This document shows positions 18,774-27,258 of a DNA stretch of 64,000 bases, piece after piece. The stretch is from Bacillota bacterium (GTDB taxonomy: Bacteria > Bacillota > Clostridia > Christensenellales > UMGS416). The position numbers were made by a program, and so were the translations under genes. The notes beneath the pieces were generated by a model, which was not told where the DNA came from, did not search any database, and saw only the letters and a program-made list of their open reading frames with translations. The first letter of the stretch is position 1; every line of letters begins with the position of its first letter. The DNA is taken from assembly GCA_023422005.1 (NCBI GenBank), contig JAEZSC010000031.1:1-64000 (forward strand), read 5' to 3'.

Positions 18774-19568
18774 ATGGCGAGAATACTGGTCGTGGAAGAT
18801 GACCCCAACATCTCCAAGCTGATCGCGGCTTCTCTGCACATGGCCGGGCACCGGGCAGAAGTGTGCCGCGAGGGTACACCGGTCGTGGATCTGGTGTTCG
18901 GCGGTGAGTTCGACCTGGTGCTGCTGGACATCATGCTGCCGGGAATGGACGGGTTCGAGATTATGAGCCGGATTCGCATCCGCAGCGTGCCCGTGATCTT
19001 CCTGACAGCCAAGGGCAACGTGGCCGACCGGGTGACCGGGCTGCGCCTGGGCGCAGACGACTACATCGTGAAGCCCTTTGAGCCCGTGGAGCTGCTGGCC
19101 CGCGTGGAAGCGGTGCTGCGCCGGGCGGGCAAGGCCGCGGAAGTCTACAGCCTGCACGGCATCGAGCTCAACGTGACCGAGCGCCTGGTGCGCAAAGACG
19201 GTCACCGGGTGAACTTGGCCCCAAAGGAGTTCGACCTGCTGGCGCTGCTGATGCAGAACGTAAACATAGCCCTGGCCCGCGAGAAGATACTGGCCATCGT
19301 GTGGGGCTACAGCTACCAAGGCGAAACGCGCACGGTGGACACCCACATCCAGCAGCTGCGCAAGAAGCTGGACCTGAAAGACTGTCTGCGGACCGTTTCA
19401 AAAGTTGGGTATCGATTGGAGAAGGACGATGCGCTTTGGTCAAAAGATTTTTCTATTGACGCTGGCGCTGGTGACGTTGGCGGTATATGCCATGGGCTGG
19501 ATGATGATACTGAGCAGCCACCGCGCGCGAATGGACCAGGAGACGCAACGAGCGCTGCGGGAGCATGA
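18774..19568 (+). CDS. OmpR/PhoB-family response regulator (long C-terminal overlap with kinase gene)
   Basis: A receiver domain (MARILVVEDDPNISKLI, phosphoacceptor Asp52 in LVLLDIMLPGMDG, Lys in DDYIVKPFEP) is followed by a winged-helix DNA-binding domain (NLAPKEFDLLALLMQN, then TRTVDTHIQQLRKKL, then RTVSKVGYRLEK). The family would end near residue 220. Here the frame continues for about 45 low-complexity residues and overlaps the kinase gene by 140 bp, in another frame; that tail looks like a by-product of kinase coding. GGGAGGAG precedes the ATG. With the kinase, membrane protein and nearby VanY-like enzyme it resembles a VanRS-type cell-envelope system. Confidence 0.9.
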   Translation: MARILVVEDDPNISKLIAASLHMAGHRAEVCREGTPVVDLVFGGEFDLVLLDIMLPGMDGFEIMSRIRIRSVPVIFLTAKGNVADRVTGLRLGADDYIVKPFEPVELLARVEAVLRRAGKAAEVYSLHGIELNVTERLVRKDGHRVNLAPKEFDLLALLMQNVNIALAREKILAIVWGYSYQGETRTVDTHIQQLRKKLDLKDCLRTVSKVGYRLEKDDALWSKDFSIDAGAGDVGGICHGLDDDTEQPPRANGPGDATSAAGA

Positions 19569-20871
19569 GATGGTGGCGCTGTCGCTGCACACGGCCATCC
19601 TGTATCAGAGCCTGCAGCAGAGCATCCCGGCGGCGGACCCGGAGCAGACGCTGCAAGCGGTGCAGGGTGTGGCCTCCTCCCTCCTGGGGCGGGACGCCGC
19701 GTCGCCGGGCATATCTCTGGAGCTCTATCAGAACGGCGAGCCGGTCTTCGGCAACTTCACCGGCGACCTGGGTGTGCAGCGGCCGGAGCTCTCGGTGGAT
19801 GGGCAGGCCTGCCAGAGCATCTTCCGCGATGCGGGCAGCCAGACCTATCTGCTGGTTTCCAGCCGGGAGCAGCTGCGCGGGGCCGAATATACGCTGGTGT
19901 CCATCCGCGACTCCAGCGCCATTTTTGAGGCGCGCAGGAGCCTGGCCGCCCGGATGGCTGCTATCGGTACGGTGATCTCCGTGCTGGTGGCCGCGGCGCT
20001 GTTTCTGCTCACGCGGCTCATGACCCGGCGCATCGCGCTCATCCGCAACGTTTCCCACCGCCTGGCCGACGGGGACTATTCCCAGCGCATCACCATCTGC
20101 GGCCATGACGAGCTGACCGAGCTTTCCGACGATTTCAACACGATGGCCGAGGCCATCCAGCGCAACGTGAACTCCCTGGAGACCGTTGCAAGCGACCAGC
20201 GGCAGTTCATCGACAACCTGACCCACGAAATGAAGACGCCGCTGACGTCCATCATCGGCTTTGCCGACCTGATCCGCAGCGCACGGTATATGGACGACGC
20301 CACCCGGGCGGATTACGCCAGCAGCATCTATCAGGAGGGCCAGCGCCTCAAAGACCTGTCGGGAAAGCTCATGGAGCTCATCCTGCTAGGGCGCACGGAC
20401 CCGGAGATGGAAACACTGGATGTGGCGCTCTTCCTGCAGGAGATTGCCGCGCTCAGCGCGCCGATACTGGCCAAGCGGCAGATGGAGCTGGACCTGCACA
20501 CCGAGCCAGCCGCGCTGATGGCCGACCCCAGCCTTATGCAGTCGCTGATCTTTAACCTGGTGGACAATGCCTGCAAGGCATCCCAGCCAGGGCAACGGGT
20601 GGAACTTGCCAATTATGTAGACCGGCAGCGCCGGCTGCATATCCGCGTCAGCGACCATGGCCGGGGCATCCCCTCGGGGGAAATCCATAAGATCAAGCAG
20701 CCCTTCTATATGCTGGACAAGGCGCGCACCCGGGCCGAGGGCGGCGCGGGGCTGGGGCTGGCGCTATGCAACCGCATCGCCGCGCTGCACCACGCCGTGC
20801 TCAACATCACCAGCAAGGTGGGCCAGGGCACCGTTGTGGAGCTCGTGTTCTCCCGGGAGGTGAGCGAATGA
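19429..20871 (+). CDS. Sensor histidine kinase
   Basis: A 480-residue membrane kinase. The first transmembrane helix is at about residues 7-28 and an extracytoplasmic domain runs to about 175. A second helix (about 180-196) and a HAMP linker (RLADGDYSQRITICGHDELT) follow. The HisKA box with His266 is FIDNLTHEMKTPLTS, and the ATPase domain has NLVDNACKASQPG, SDHGRGIP and GGAGLGLALC. GGAGAAGG stands just before the ATG at 19429. It probably senses an envelope signal and phosphorylates the response regulator at 18774. Its 3' end overlaps the next gene by ATGA. Confidence 0.92.
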   Translation: MRFGQKIFLLTLALVTLAVYAMGWMMILSSHRARMDQETQRALREHEMVALSLHTAILYQSLQQSIPAADPEQTLQAVQGVASSLLGRDAASPGISLELYQNGEPVFGNFTGDLGVQRPELSVDGQACQSIFRDAGSQTYLLVSSREQLRGAEYTLVSIRDSSAIFEARRSLAARMAAIGTVISVLVAAALFLLTRLMTRRIALIRNVSHRLADGDYSQRITICGHDELTELSDDFNTMAEAIQRNVNSLETVASDQRQFIDNLTHEMKTPLTSIIGFADLIRSARYMDDATRADYASSIYQEGQRLKDLSGKLMELILLGRTDPEMETLDVALFLQEIAALSAPILAKRQMELDLHTEPAALMADPSLMQSLIFNLVDNACKASQPGQRVELANYVDRQRRLHIRVSDHGRGIPSGEIHKIKQPFYMLDKARTRAEGGAGLGLALCNRIAALHHAVLNITSKVGQGTVVELVFSREVSE

Positions 20872-22088
20872 GGCGCGTGCAGGAATCCCCAACGCTGTCT
20901 CGCAGGGCCAGGGGCCCGGCGCGCCGGGTGCGGGCTCTGCCGGAAGGCTTCCTGGGTAACGCATTGACGCTGGCCGCGGCGCTGGCCATCCTGCTGGCCG
21001 GATTTCTTGCCGCCATCAACATAGACCGTCTGCTGCCCTCGGGCAAGGGTATGCTGGCAGTCAGCCGATCCCGCAACCAGCTGGACGAAAGCTGGCTGCA
21101 AGGTGTGGGCCGTGGCACCTCGCTGCAGGTGTTCCCCTACGACGGGTCCGGCACGACGTTGGAAGAGCTGGACAAGGACACTGCACTGCCGGCGCTGCTG
21201 GGCATAAGAGATCTGATAAACCTGTCGGGCCTGATCGTCAAGCAATGGACGCATATGCCCGACGGCAGCGCGATGAAGCCCTTTTGGTCAGCCATGTGGT
21301 TTAGCCAGTACGATGATACAATCCCCGATATTTCGGCATATCTGCGCCTGGAGGACATACAGGAAAAAGCCCGCAGCCTTGGCGCGTATGACGGTTTCAC
21401 ACCATCGCCCACCAAGGTGGCGCCCGCGGTCACCGTTTTTGTGCCGGACGCCGCAGACGAACAATATAATGGCGTGACCGTACCGCTTGAGACCGTACCA
21501 CTGGAGACCGTACCGCTGGAGACCGTGCCGCCGGGCGCCAGCCTGAACGCCGCCCAGTACGCCTGCGTGCTCAAATCCCCGCTGCCCGGCTTGGCCGCCC
21601 CGGAGCGCTGGCTTTTATACCGTGTGCCCATCGCATGGTACCAGAAGAAGGAAGCCGAGGATGTGCCCGCGTCGTGCATCTTCATCGCCGACGGAGTCCA
21701 TCACGCTTCCCGGGGGCTGGTCCATCTCTTCCTGCACGAACCCGGCCAGAGCTTCCCCGGCAGCTTCACCGAAACCAACGACGAGGCCTCCCTGCAATAC
21801 ATCAAGGCCCAGGCCGCCGCCTTCCTGGATTTGCTGCTCAACGCGCCGGACCGGGAGAAAAACAGCACCTTCTACGACAAAAGAATGGTTGCGGAGTGGC
21901 ATGCCCGCGGGAACACCCGCCCCGCCGATACGCGGGGCCTGGTCTCGGTGGAGGCGGACGCATGCTACGTTGCGGGCAATTTGTTCGCCGTGTCCTTCCC
22001 CTGCGAGGGCGGCGGGCGCATCCTGCTGTACGTGGATGCCGCCACGATGAGCTTCCGGGGGTTCACCCGCCAGTATACCGGCAGATAA
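20868..22088 (+). CDS. Membrane-anchored protein of unknown function, third gene of the two-component operon
   Basis: A 406-residue protein with a basic N-terminus, one membrane helix (NALTLAAALAILLAGFLAAIN, roughly residues 30-50, quoted in part) and a large extracytoplasmic part. I recognise no family. At 21482-21530 an imperfect 15-base unit is repeated, giving PLETVPLETVPLETVPPG in the middle of the protein. The start shares bases with the kinase stop (ATGA), so translation is coupled and a role with the kinase is likely, for example as a signal-input or feedback protein. Comparable third genes are known for VanS-like and BceS-like systems, but that is analogy only. Confidence 0.7.
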   Translation: MRRVQESPTLSRRARGPARRVRALPEGFLGNALTLAAALAILLAGFLAAINIDRLLPSGKGMLAVSRSRNQLDESWLQGVGRGTSLQVFPYDGSGTTLEELDKDTALPALLGIRDLINLSGLIVKQWTHMPDGSAMKPFWSAMWFSQYDDTIPDISAYLRLEDIQEKARSLGAYDGFTPSPTKVAPAVTVFVPDAADEQYNGVTVPLETVPLETVPLETVPPGASLNAAQYACVLKSPLPGLAAPERWLLYRVPIAWYQKKEAEDVPASCIFIADGVHHASRGLVHLFLHEPGQSFPGSFTETNDEASLQYIKAQAAAFLDLLLNAPDREKNSTFYDKRMVAEWHARGNTRPADTRGLVSVEADACYVAGNLFAVSFPCEGGGRILLYVDAATMSFRGFTRQYTGR

Positions 22089-22206
22089 GGTTTGCTTTTG
22101 CTCAGCCAACCCTAGATACCACCTTTACATTTTCCGCACATTTTACGGAGGACTCGCTGTATTCGCTCATGCTAGTGTGTGTTCATCCTACAAAGGAGAA
22201 CATGCA

Positions 22207-23115
22207 ATGCAAAACGAACGCTATCACCGGAACGCGGGAGGCTGGACGCTGCGGCGCGGAGCGGGGCTCCGGCTCTTGACGGCCCTGCTGGTGTGCACGG
22301 CGCTCTTCGCCCTCGCCGTGCGCCTGATGGCGCCCAACCGGTCGCCGGCCATGGCTGGCGATCCACCACGGCACGATGCCCAACCCAACAGCAGCATACA
22401 GCAGAGCGCGCCCATGGGCTCATCGCAGAACCTATCGGCCCACACAGCAGCAAGCCCAGACGCGCCGGCCTTTGTGCAGCTGACCCGTGAACAGGCGGCC
22501 CAAGCCGGCACGCTGGTGTTGGTGAACAGGAATTCGGCATGGCCCCAGGGGTATGAGCCGCCGCTGATCACGATTGCTGACCGCCGCCCCAAAAACCTGG
22601 TGGGGCTGAAATCCACCGAAATGCGGGCGGACCCTACAGCCTTCGACGCGCTGATAGAACTGCTGCAGGCCGCCAGGAAGGACGGCGTGACCGGATTTCT
22701 GATCGTGTCCTCCTACCGCGGTTACGACAAGCAGAAGACGCTGTTTGATGACCGGGTGCAGGAACTGGTGCGGGACGGCATGGACCTGGACCAGGCCCAG
22801 GACCGCGCCGACGACACCGTGGCGTGGCCCGGCAGGAGCGAGCACCACACAGGCCTGGCCTTTGACATCGTGTCTCAGAACAGCGATGGCACGCTGCAGG
22901 CCTTCCACCAGAGCACGCAGTACAATTGGATGAAGGAGCACTGCAACGATTACGGCTTCATCCTGCGCTATCCCGAAGACAAAATCAGCCTAACCGGCAT
23001 CGACAACGAGCCCTGGCACTATCGCTATGTGGGAGTGGAGCACGCCCGGGCCATGGCGGAACTGGGCATGTGCCTGGAGGAGTACGTCGCGCATCTGGCG
23101 GAGAATCCTTCGTAA
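22207..23115 (+). CDS. D-alanyl-D-alanine carboxypeptidase, VanY/DacB M15 family
   Basis: A 302-residue protein with a signal-anchor helix (LRLLTALLVCTALFALAVRL, about residues 21-40) and a long linker. The M15 peptidase domain then has FLIVSSYRGYDKQKTLFDDR, the zinc motif SEHHTGLAFDIV (His and Asp ligands) and the third zinc ligand in EPWHYRYVG. These are all features of VanY-type D,D-carboxypeptidases, which trim the terminal D-Ala of peptidoglycan precursors outside the cell. ATG 22207 has AAAGGAG 8 bases before it. It follows the two-component operon by 118 bp, so it may be its target. A VanY alone does not confer vancomycin resistance; no vanH, vanA or vanX is present. Confidence 0.93.
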   Translation: MQNERYHRNAGGWTLRRGAGLRLLTALLVCTALFALAVRLMAPNRSPAMAGDPPRHDAQPNSSIQQSAPMGSSQNLSAHTAASPDAPAFVQLTREQAAQAGTLVLVNRNSAWPQGYEPPLITIADRRPKNLVGLKSTEMRADPTAFDALIELLQAARKDGVTGFLIVSSYRGYDKQKTLFDDRVQELVRDGMDLDQAQDRADDTVAWPGRSEHHTGLAFDIVSQNSDGTLQAFHQSTQYNWMKEHCNDYGFILRYPEDKISLTGIDNEPWHYRYVGVEHARAMAELGMCLEEYVAHLAENPS

Positions 23116-23260
23116 GATGGCTCCCTGACCGGGGCGCCGGGCATATTACCAAATGTCTGCCACACCCAAAAAAACCCATGCAGATTCCTTTTTCACTTTC
23201 TGCACAACACATCATTTCATAAATCCGGCAAATGATAATCCTAGTTTCGGAGGGTTATCA

Positions 23261-23761
23261 ATGGTTTTTATATATATAATACTAGCGCTGCTAGTTGTAC
23301 TTTTCGTATGGGATATGATTAAAGGCATCCGCATCGTGTTCACTGCCCATGCGTCAGCCACCGAAATGATCGCTCGTGTGGGTATACAGCGTCCGGTTCT
23401 GTCGTTCGAACTCCAACGGAATGCACCGTCGTCCCCAATGCTAAATATCCACCTTTTTGGCATCCGGTTGATACGCAAGGCAATGGTCGCCAAACGAAAA
23501 CCTGGTGGGTTTCAAAAAGGATTACGCCTCGCAAGGGCTGCAACCATCTCCAGGCTTGTTGTATCTGCCGATTATGGTCTCGGCGACCCTTTCAATACTG
23601 CCATGGCATTACCCGCAGCAGGCGCCCTGGCTAGATTCCTGCCATTTGAACAGCTGGAAGTTGAACCGGATTACCTGTCTGTTGAACCATTCCTCTCGAT
23701 TAGGGGGAATGCTACGATAAAGTTTGGAGAAACTATTCTTAAATACATCCGAAAAAGATGA
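23261..23761 (+). CDS. DUF2953 family membrane protein (YtfI-like)
   Basis: A 166-residue protein with an N-terminal membrane helix (FIYIILALLVVLFVW, about residues 3-17) and a soluble C-terminal domain with the VEPDYLSVEPFLSIRG stretch. DUF2953/YtfI proteins are small membrane proteins encoded next to ytfJ in spore formers. GGAGGG precedes the ATG at 23261, and YtfJ begins 15 bp after its stop. The low-GC codon use of this pair relative to the GC-rich neighbours suggests a separate origin. Exact role unknown. Confidence 0.65.
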   Translation: MVFIYIILALLVVLFVWDMIKGIRIVFTAHASATEMIARVGIQRPVLSFELQRNAPSSPMLNIHLFGIRLIRKAMVAKRKPGGFQKGLRLARAATISRLVVSADYGLGDPFNTAMALPAAGALARFLPFEQLEVEPDYLSVEPFLSIRGNATIKFGETILKYIRKR

Positions 23762-23776
23762 TAAGGAGAATTTACA

Positions 23777-24223
23777 ATGGACCAGAGCTACACCACAGGT
23801 CAAGACTTTACGCACTACGTTGACTCAATCTTCGCCAACATGAAGAGCTTCTCTCAACACGACGGTATGATTGGAAAACCTGTATCCGAGGGTGGTAAGA
23901 CATTCTTGCCTGTGATATCCGTTACTATGGGATATGGCGGAGGTGATTCCCATACAAACACCAATACAGGCACGCAAGGGAAAAGCGGCAAGATGATGGG
24001 TGACGTTCTGGGCGTGGGAGCCAAGCTGTGCACAGACGCAGTAATCGTTATTGATGGCAACAACGTACTGCTGGCTCCCATAGGGGCTAAAGGCGGGATG
24101 GCTCAGATGATCGACAAGATCCCTCAGATACTCGGCGGTATGGGTCAGGGAGGGCAACAGGCGCAGCAACAACAGCAACAGCAACAGCAGCAGCAGAGTA
24201 CGCAACAGAACACGAGCTACTAA
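23777..24223 (+). CDS. ytfJ: Spore protein YtfJ (GerW family)
   Basis: A 148-residue protein with the GerW/YtfJ pattern. IGKPVSEGGKTFLPVISVT is followed by a Gly-rich GYGGG, DVLGVGAKLCTDAVIVIDG and LLAPIGAKGGMAQMIDKIP. These proteins are made in the forespore and tied to spore germination. The C-terminus carries a run of about 15 Gln encoded by CAA/CAG repeats (about 24160-24205), which may vary in length. AAGGAG precedes the ATG. It is strange cargo for a mobile element unless the element is tied to sporulation. Confidence 0.88.
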   Translation: MDQSYTTGQDFTHYVDSIFANMKSFSQHDGMIGKPVSEGGKTFLPVISVTMGYGGGDSHTNTNTGTQGKSGKMMGDVLGVGAKLCTDAVIVIDGNNVLLAPIGAKGGMAQMIDKIPQILGGMGQGGQQAQQQQQQQQQQQSTQQNTSY

Positions 24224-24237
24224 AAGAACCTCTGCCA

Positions 24238-24275
24238 CAACCTCCAACGCACTCTGCTGCGTTTGGAGGTTTTCT
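24238..24275 (+). terminator. Terminator downstream of ytfJ
   Basis: AACCTCCAACGCA pairs with TGCGTTTGGAGGTT (one bulged base) around a short loop and is followed by TTTTC. Confidence 0.7.
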
Positions 24276-24337
24276 ACATTCCAAAGGATTTAAAGGGCGA
24301 GACCCTTCCCTGTCAGATGACAGAGATCGGCACGCTG

Positions 24338-24898
24338 CTACAGATTCAAGGATTTAAAATAACACACAATAATGTGGGTGAGCATCAGATGGATGTCTTC
24401 GATCTGCTCATAGGATTCGGACGCGACGTGTACGGAGATGTCGGCCATCGCCTTGAGCTTTCCACCTGAAAAACCGGTAAAACCTGCAATAACGCCGTGC
24501 TTCGATTTGGCATACTCGGCGGCCCTTACGATGTCCGGTGAATTGCCACTTGCCGAAATCAACAGCACCAGGTCTCCTTCCTCCATGAGGTTCTTCATCT
24601 GTTCGACGAAGATATCGTCGAAACCGATGTCGTTACCGATGGCGGTGATCGCTTCTACATTGCTGGCCAGGCTGATGATCTTCGCTCTCTTCTCGTTGTT
24701 CCTTACCGCGTTTTTGCTGAAGTCACAGAAGAAGTGGTTGGCGGTCGCCGCGCTGCCACCGTTCCCCGCCACAAAGATACGCCGGTTTGCATCATAGGCT
24801 TCTTTGAACGCTTTGAGGACTTGGGACAAACCATCCCCATCCAAACCGGCGCAGAGAGCCATAACCTCATTTACATAGCCTTTGATCAAGTTTTCCAT
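24338..24898 (-). CDS. SIS-domain sugar-phosphate isomerase, GmhA-like
   Basis: A 186-residue single-SIS-domain protein. VAGNGGSAATANHFFCDFSKN is the GmhA-like sugar-phosphate loop, FVEQMKNLMEEGDLVLLIS with ASGNSPDIVRAAEYAK is the second phosphate loop, and HLMLTHIIVCYF is the C-terminal helix. GmhA converts sedoheptulose 7-phosphate to D-glycero-D-manno-heptose 7-phosphate; related SIS proteins isomerise other sugar phosphates. Its ATG overlaps the ROK kinase stop by one base (TAATG). It forms an operon with ROK kinase and ROK repressor. Confidence 0.85.
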   Translation of the reverse strand: MENLIKGYVNEVMALCAGLDGDGLSQVLKAFKEAYDANRRIFVAGNGGSAATANHFFCDFSKNAVRNNEKRAKIISLASNVEAITAIGNDIGFDDIFVEQMKNLMEEGDLVLLISASGNSPDIVRAAEYAKSKHGVIAGFTGFSGGKLKAMADISVHVASESYEQIEDIHLMLTHIIVCYFKSLNL

Positions 24899-25806
24899 TA
24901 CAGTATACCGCTTTCCTTTCGTGCCATCGCCGCGCAGCCGATCAGTGCGGCCTCGTATCCCAGCGATGTTTTCTCAATTTTTAGGTTTGGATTGGCAGTT
25001 TTGAATAAATACCGGCTCACCGCGTATTGCATTGCGGGGTAGAGCAGCTCAAAGTCCTGGGAGACTCCGCCTCCCAGCACAACCTTCTCCAGGTTCAGCA
25101 GGTTGACGCAGTATGCGATTGCCTTGCCCAGATAACGGGCCGCTTGTTCGTAGATTCCAGCGGCGGTTGCATCGCCCGCCTTGGCACAGGCCGCAACTTC
25201 CTTGGCGCATTTATCTTCGCCGGTGGCCGCCCGATAGATGGCGGAGATGGATGCGCCGGAAGCCACCGCCTCCAGGCATCCGTAGGCGCCGCACCCGCAT
25301 CTCCACGGCGAATCCTCCTCCACGACAAAGTGGCCAATCTCCCCTGCGCAGTTGTACTTCCCTCGGTATATCTCGCCGCCCAGCACCAGGCCGCCACCAA
25401 CCCCATTGCTGACGGTAATCCACAGAAAATTGTCGGTATCCCTGCAGGAGCCATATACCTTCTCTGCGATGGCGCATACGTTCACGTCGTTATCTACATA
25501 CACCGGCAGCCCAAGGCGCTGCGAGAGAATCCGCGCCACCGGCACATTCCGAATACCGGAAAACGGCGCGTACAGCCACATTCCTTCTTCGGGGTCCGCC
25601 AGCCCCGGTATCGTTACCCCGCAGCAGCAAGCGCCTTTTAGATCTTCGGTTATCTCGCAGATCTTCCCAATCAGCCACGCCGCGTCAAACTCTTTGGGCA
25701 GAGCTGTTCCGGTCTTTCGGAGTACCTGGCCGGTTTCATCTACCAGTCCTGCCAGTATTTTTGACCCCCCAATGTCGATGGCAAGTGCTTGTTTTTCTTG
25801 AACCAT
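24898..25806 (-). CDS. ROK-family sugar kinase
   Basis: A 302-residue ROK kinase. The phosphate-1 loop is LAIDIGGSKILAGLVDETG at residues 7-25 and the second is NGVGGGLVLGG. The ExGH zinc-binding signature is GEIGHFVVEEDSPWRCGCGAYGCLE with three Cys, and the adenosine segment is VLGGGVSQDFELL. Members phosphorylate glucose, fructose, ManNAc or other hexoses. ATG 25806 has GAGG upstream; a GTG four codons earlier is a weaker choice. Its position between a GmhA-like isomerase and a ROK repressor suggests that the repressor senses the same sugar the kinase acts on. Confidence 0.9.
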   Translation of the reverse strand: MVQEKQALAIDIGGSKILAGLVDETGQVLRKTGTALPKEFDAAWLIGKICEITEDLKGACCCGVTIPGLADPEEGMWLYAPFSGIRNVPVARILSQRLGLPVYVDNDVNVCAIAEKVYGSCRDTDNFLWITVSNGVGGGLVLGGEIYRGKYNCAGEIGHFVVEEDSPWRCGCGAYGCLEAVASGASISAIYRAATGEDKCAKEVAACAKAGDATAAGIYEQAARYLGKAIAYCVNLLNLEKVVLGGGVSQDFELLYPAMQYAVSRYLFKTANPNLKIEKTSLGYEAALIGCAAMARKESGIL

Positions 25807-25864
25807 GTCAGGCCTCACATATCCATTTTATCGTTATGCAGGTCTTCTCATAACAAACCGGCAC

Positions 25865-27040
25865 TCAGCCGTTCAGAGCCCACCCCGCTTGGCCCATCAG
25901 GAATTTTTCCATTGCGATGATCGCAGCGCTTAACGCTCCGGCGTTTTCCCGAGCCTGAGATGCGATGATTTCCAGGCCATGGATGTGGCCCGTAATGCGT
26001 ACACCCTGCACGGCTTGGCGGATATGCTCCAGCAACAGATCGGGCCGGTAGGCGATGAAGCCGATCAGTATCACGGCCTCCAGATCCAAAAGGTTGGCCG
26101 TGTTGACAATGCTTTGAGCCAGATACCTCGCCTCCCGACTGACGACATCCAGGCATTGGGCGTTACCGGCCAGCGCCAAGTCTACGACGTCCTTCCAGGA
26201 TGAAACGTCGCTGTGGCCCGCGAACTCCCGGCGCAAGAGGGAAGGAATTGCCGCGTACTCCTCCAGGCATCCTCGGTTTCCACAGGCGCACAGGGGTCCA
26301 TCCATGTTCACCGACGTGTGCCCGGCTTCCCCCGCAAAGCCCAGGCCCCGGAACAGCCGGCCCTCCAGCACAAGCCCTGAACCTACGCCCGTATCCACGA
26401 TCATCACCATGAAGTTGCTGAAACGCCGGCCCTCCCCCAGGTTCTTCTCGTAGAGCGTACGGGCGGCAGCATTGTTCTCCAGCCAGATGCCGCAGCCGAC
26501 AACCTCACGGAGTTGCTCGATCACGTTCTGGTTATGCAGCATGCGGAAGTTAGTCGGGCTGAGGACCTTGCCGGCAGTGATGTCCACCGGCCCCGGCGTG
26601 CTGACGCCGGCGCCCGTGAGCCGCTCCACGCCGCCGATGCTCCGGCAAACGTCCTGAACACGGTCACGAATGAGTGGCAGCACATCTTCAAAGGCTGCGT
26701 CGGCCGACAGCGCGAGGCCAGCTTCGGCGATGCTGTTGCCTTTGATATCTGCGATGCAGATTGAGCAGTTCACTCGAGTGATATCGATGCCCATGAAATA
26801 TAAGCCCTGGTCCATGAGCTGCAGCAGGCTGTTTTTCCTGCCCCGTTCGCCATCGGCGCCGGGCACTTCGAGGATACCCGCCTTTTGCAGGCGATCAACG
26901 ATAATCGTAACGGCAGCGCGGGTCAGGCCTGTCGCGCGCGCTACATCGGCGCGGGAGACGGGGCCTCGTCGCACGATGTCGATGATGTCCAGCATGTTGT
27001 TCAGCTTCATTGAGGCCGCATTGCGGGCTGTGTCTCTCAT
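25865..27040 (-). CDS. ROK-family transcriptional repressor (NagC/XylR type)
   Basis: A 391-residue protein. An N-terminal winged helix (NMLDIIDIVRRGPVSRADVA, then RATGLTRAAVTIIVDRL) is followed by a ROK sugar-binding domain with GIDITRVNCSICIADIKGN, TGVGSGLVLEGRLFRG and GEAGHTSVNMDGPLCACGNRGCLEE (quoted in part). The intact zinc cysteines are seen; the domain usually binds but no longer phosphorylates the sugar. ATG 27040 follows AAGGTG. It faces the HAD-DHS-PfkB operon across a 218-bp region with two matching palindromes, its likely operators, and so probably controls both directions. Confidence 0.9.
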   Translation of the reverse strand: MRDTARNAASMKLNNMLDIIDIVRRGPVSRADVARATGLTRAAVTIIVDRLQKAGILEVPGADGERGRKNSLLQLMDQGLYFMGIDITRVNCSICIADIKGNSIAEAGLALSADAAFEDVLPLIRDRVQDVCRSIGGVERLTGAGVSTPGPVDITAGKVLSPTNFRMLHNQNVIEQLREVVGCGIWLENNAAARTLYEKNLGEGRRFSNFMVMIVDTGVGSGLVLEGRLFRGLGFAGEAGHTSVNMDGPLCACGNRGCLEEYAAIPSLLRREFAGHSDVSSWKDVVDLALAGNAQCLDVVSREARYLAQSIVNTANLLDLEAVILIGFIAYRPDLLLEHIRQAVQGVRITGHIHGLEIIASQARENAGALSAAIIAMEKFLMGQAGWALNG

Positions 27041-27111
27041 GAGCACCTTCTTTTGGGGCAAACATCAGGTGATGAATTCTACTTCTGGCATTTTGCACTG
27101 TAGGGACTGAT

Positions 27112-27128
27112 TGTTAAACCAAATAACA
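27112..27128. promoter_or_regulatory. Probable ROK repressor operator 1
   Basis: TGTTA-N7-TAACA (spacer AACCAAA). With flanks it reads ATTGTTAA...TAACATA. Site 2, read on the other strand, has the same flanks around a different core. It lies 72 bp before the ROK repressor start. Confidence 0.7.
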
Positions 27129-27225
27129 TAAATTATAGAGCAGAAAGCCTCGTTGTCAACGAATGATTTGACCAGGATAGTTGAATATTTCACTGTAATG
27201 GATTAAAATGGACGTGCAATTACTA

Positions 27226-27242
27226 TGTTAAACCGATTAACA
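27226..27242. promoter_or_regulatory. Probable ROK repressor operator 2
   Basis: TGTTAA-N5-TTAACA (spacer ACCGA), 16 bp before the HAD gene start. It is the inverted counterpart of site 1, with centres 114 bp apart, which would suit DNA looping by a ROK repressor tetramer as in NagC. Confidence 0.7.
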
Positions 27243-27258
27243 ATAAGCAGAGGTCCTT

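Noticed and set aside
22177..23115. VanY as evidence of a glycopeptide-resistance operon
   Set aside because: No vanH, ligase or vanX is present, and VanY-type enzymes are widespread in ordinary wall metabolism.
24160..24205. CAG/CAA repeats as a regulatory microsatellite
   Set aside because: They are inside the ytfJ frame and simply encode the polyglutamine tail; length variation is possible but not observable here.
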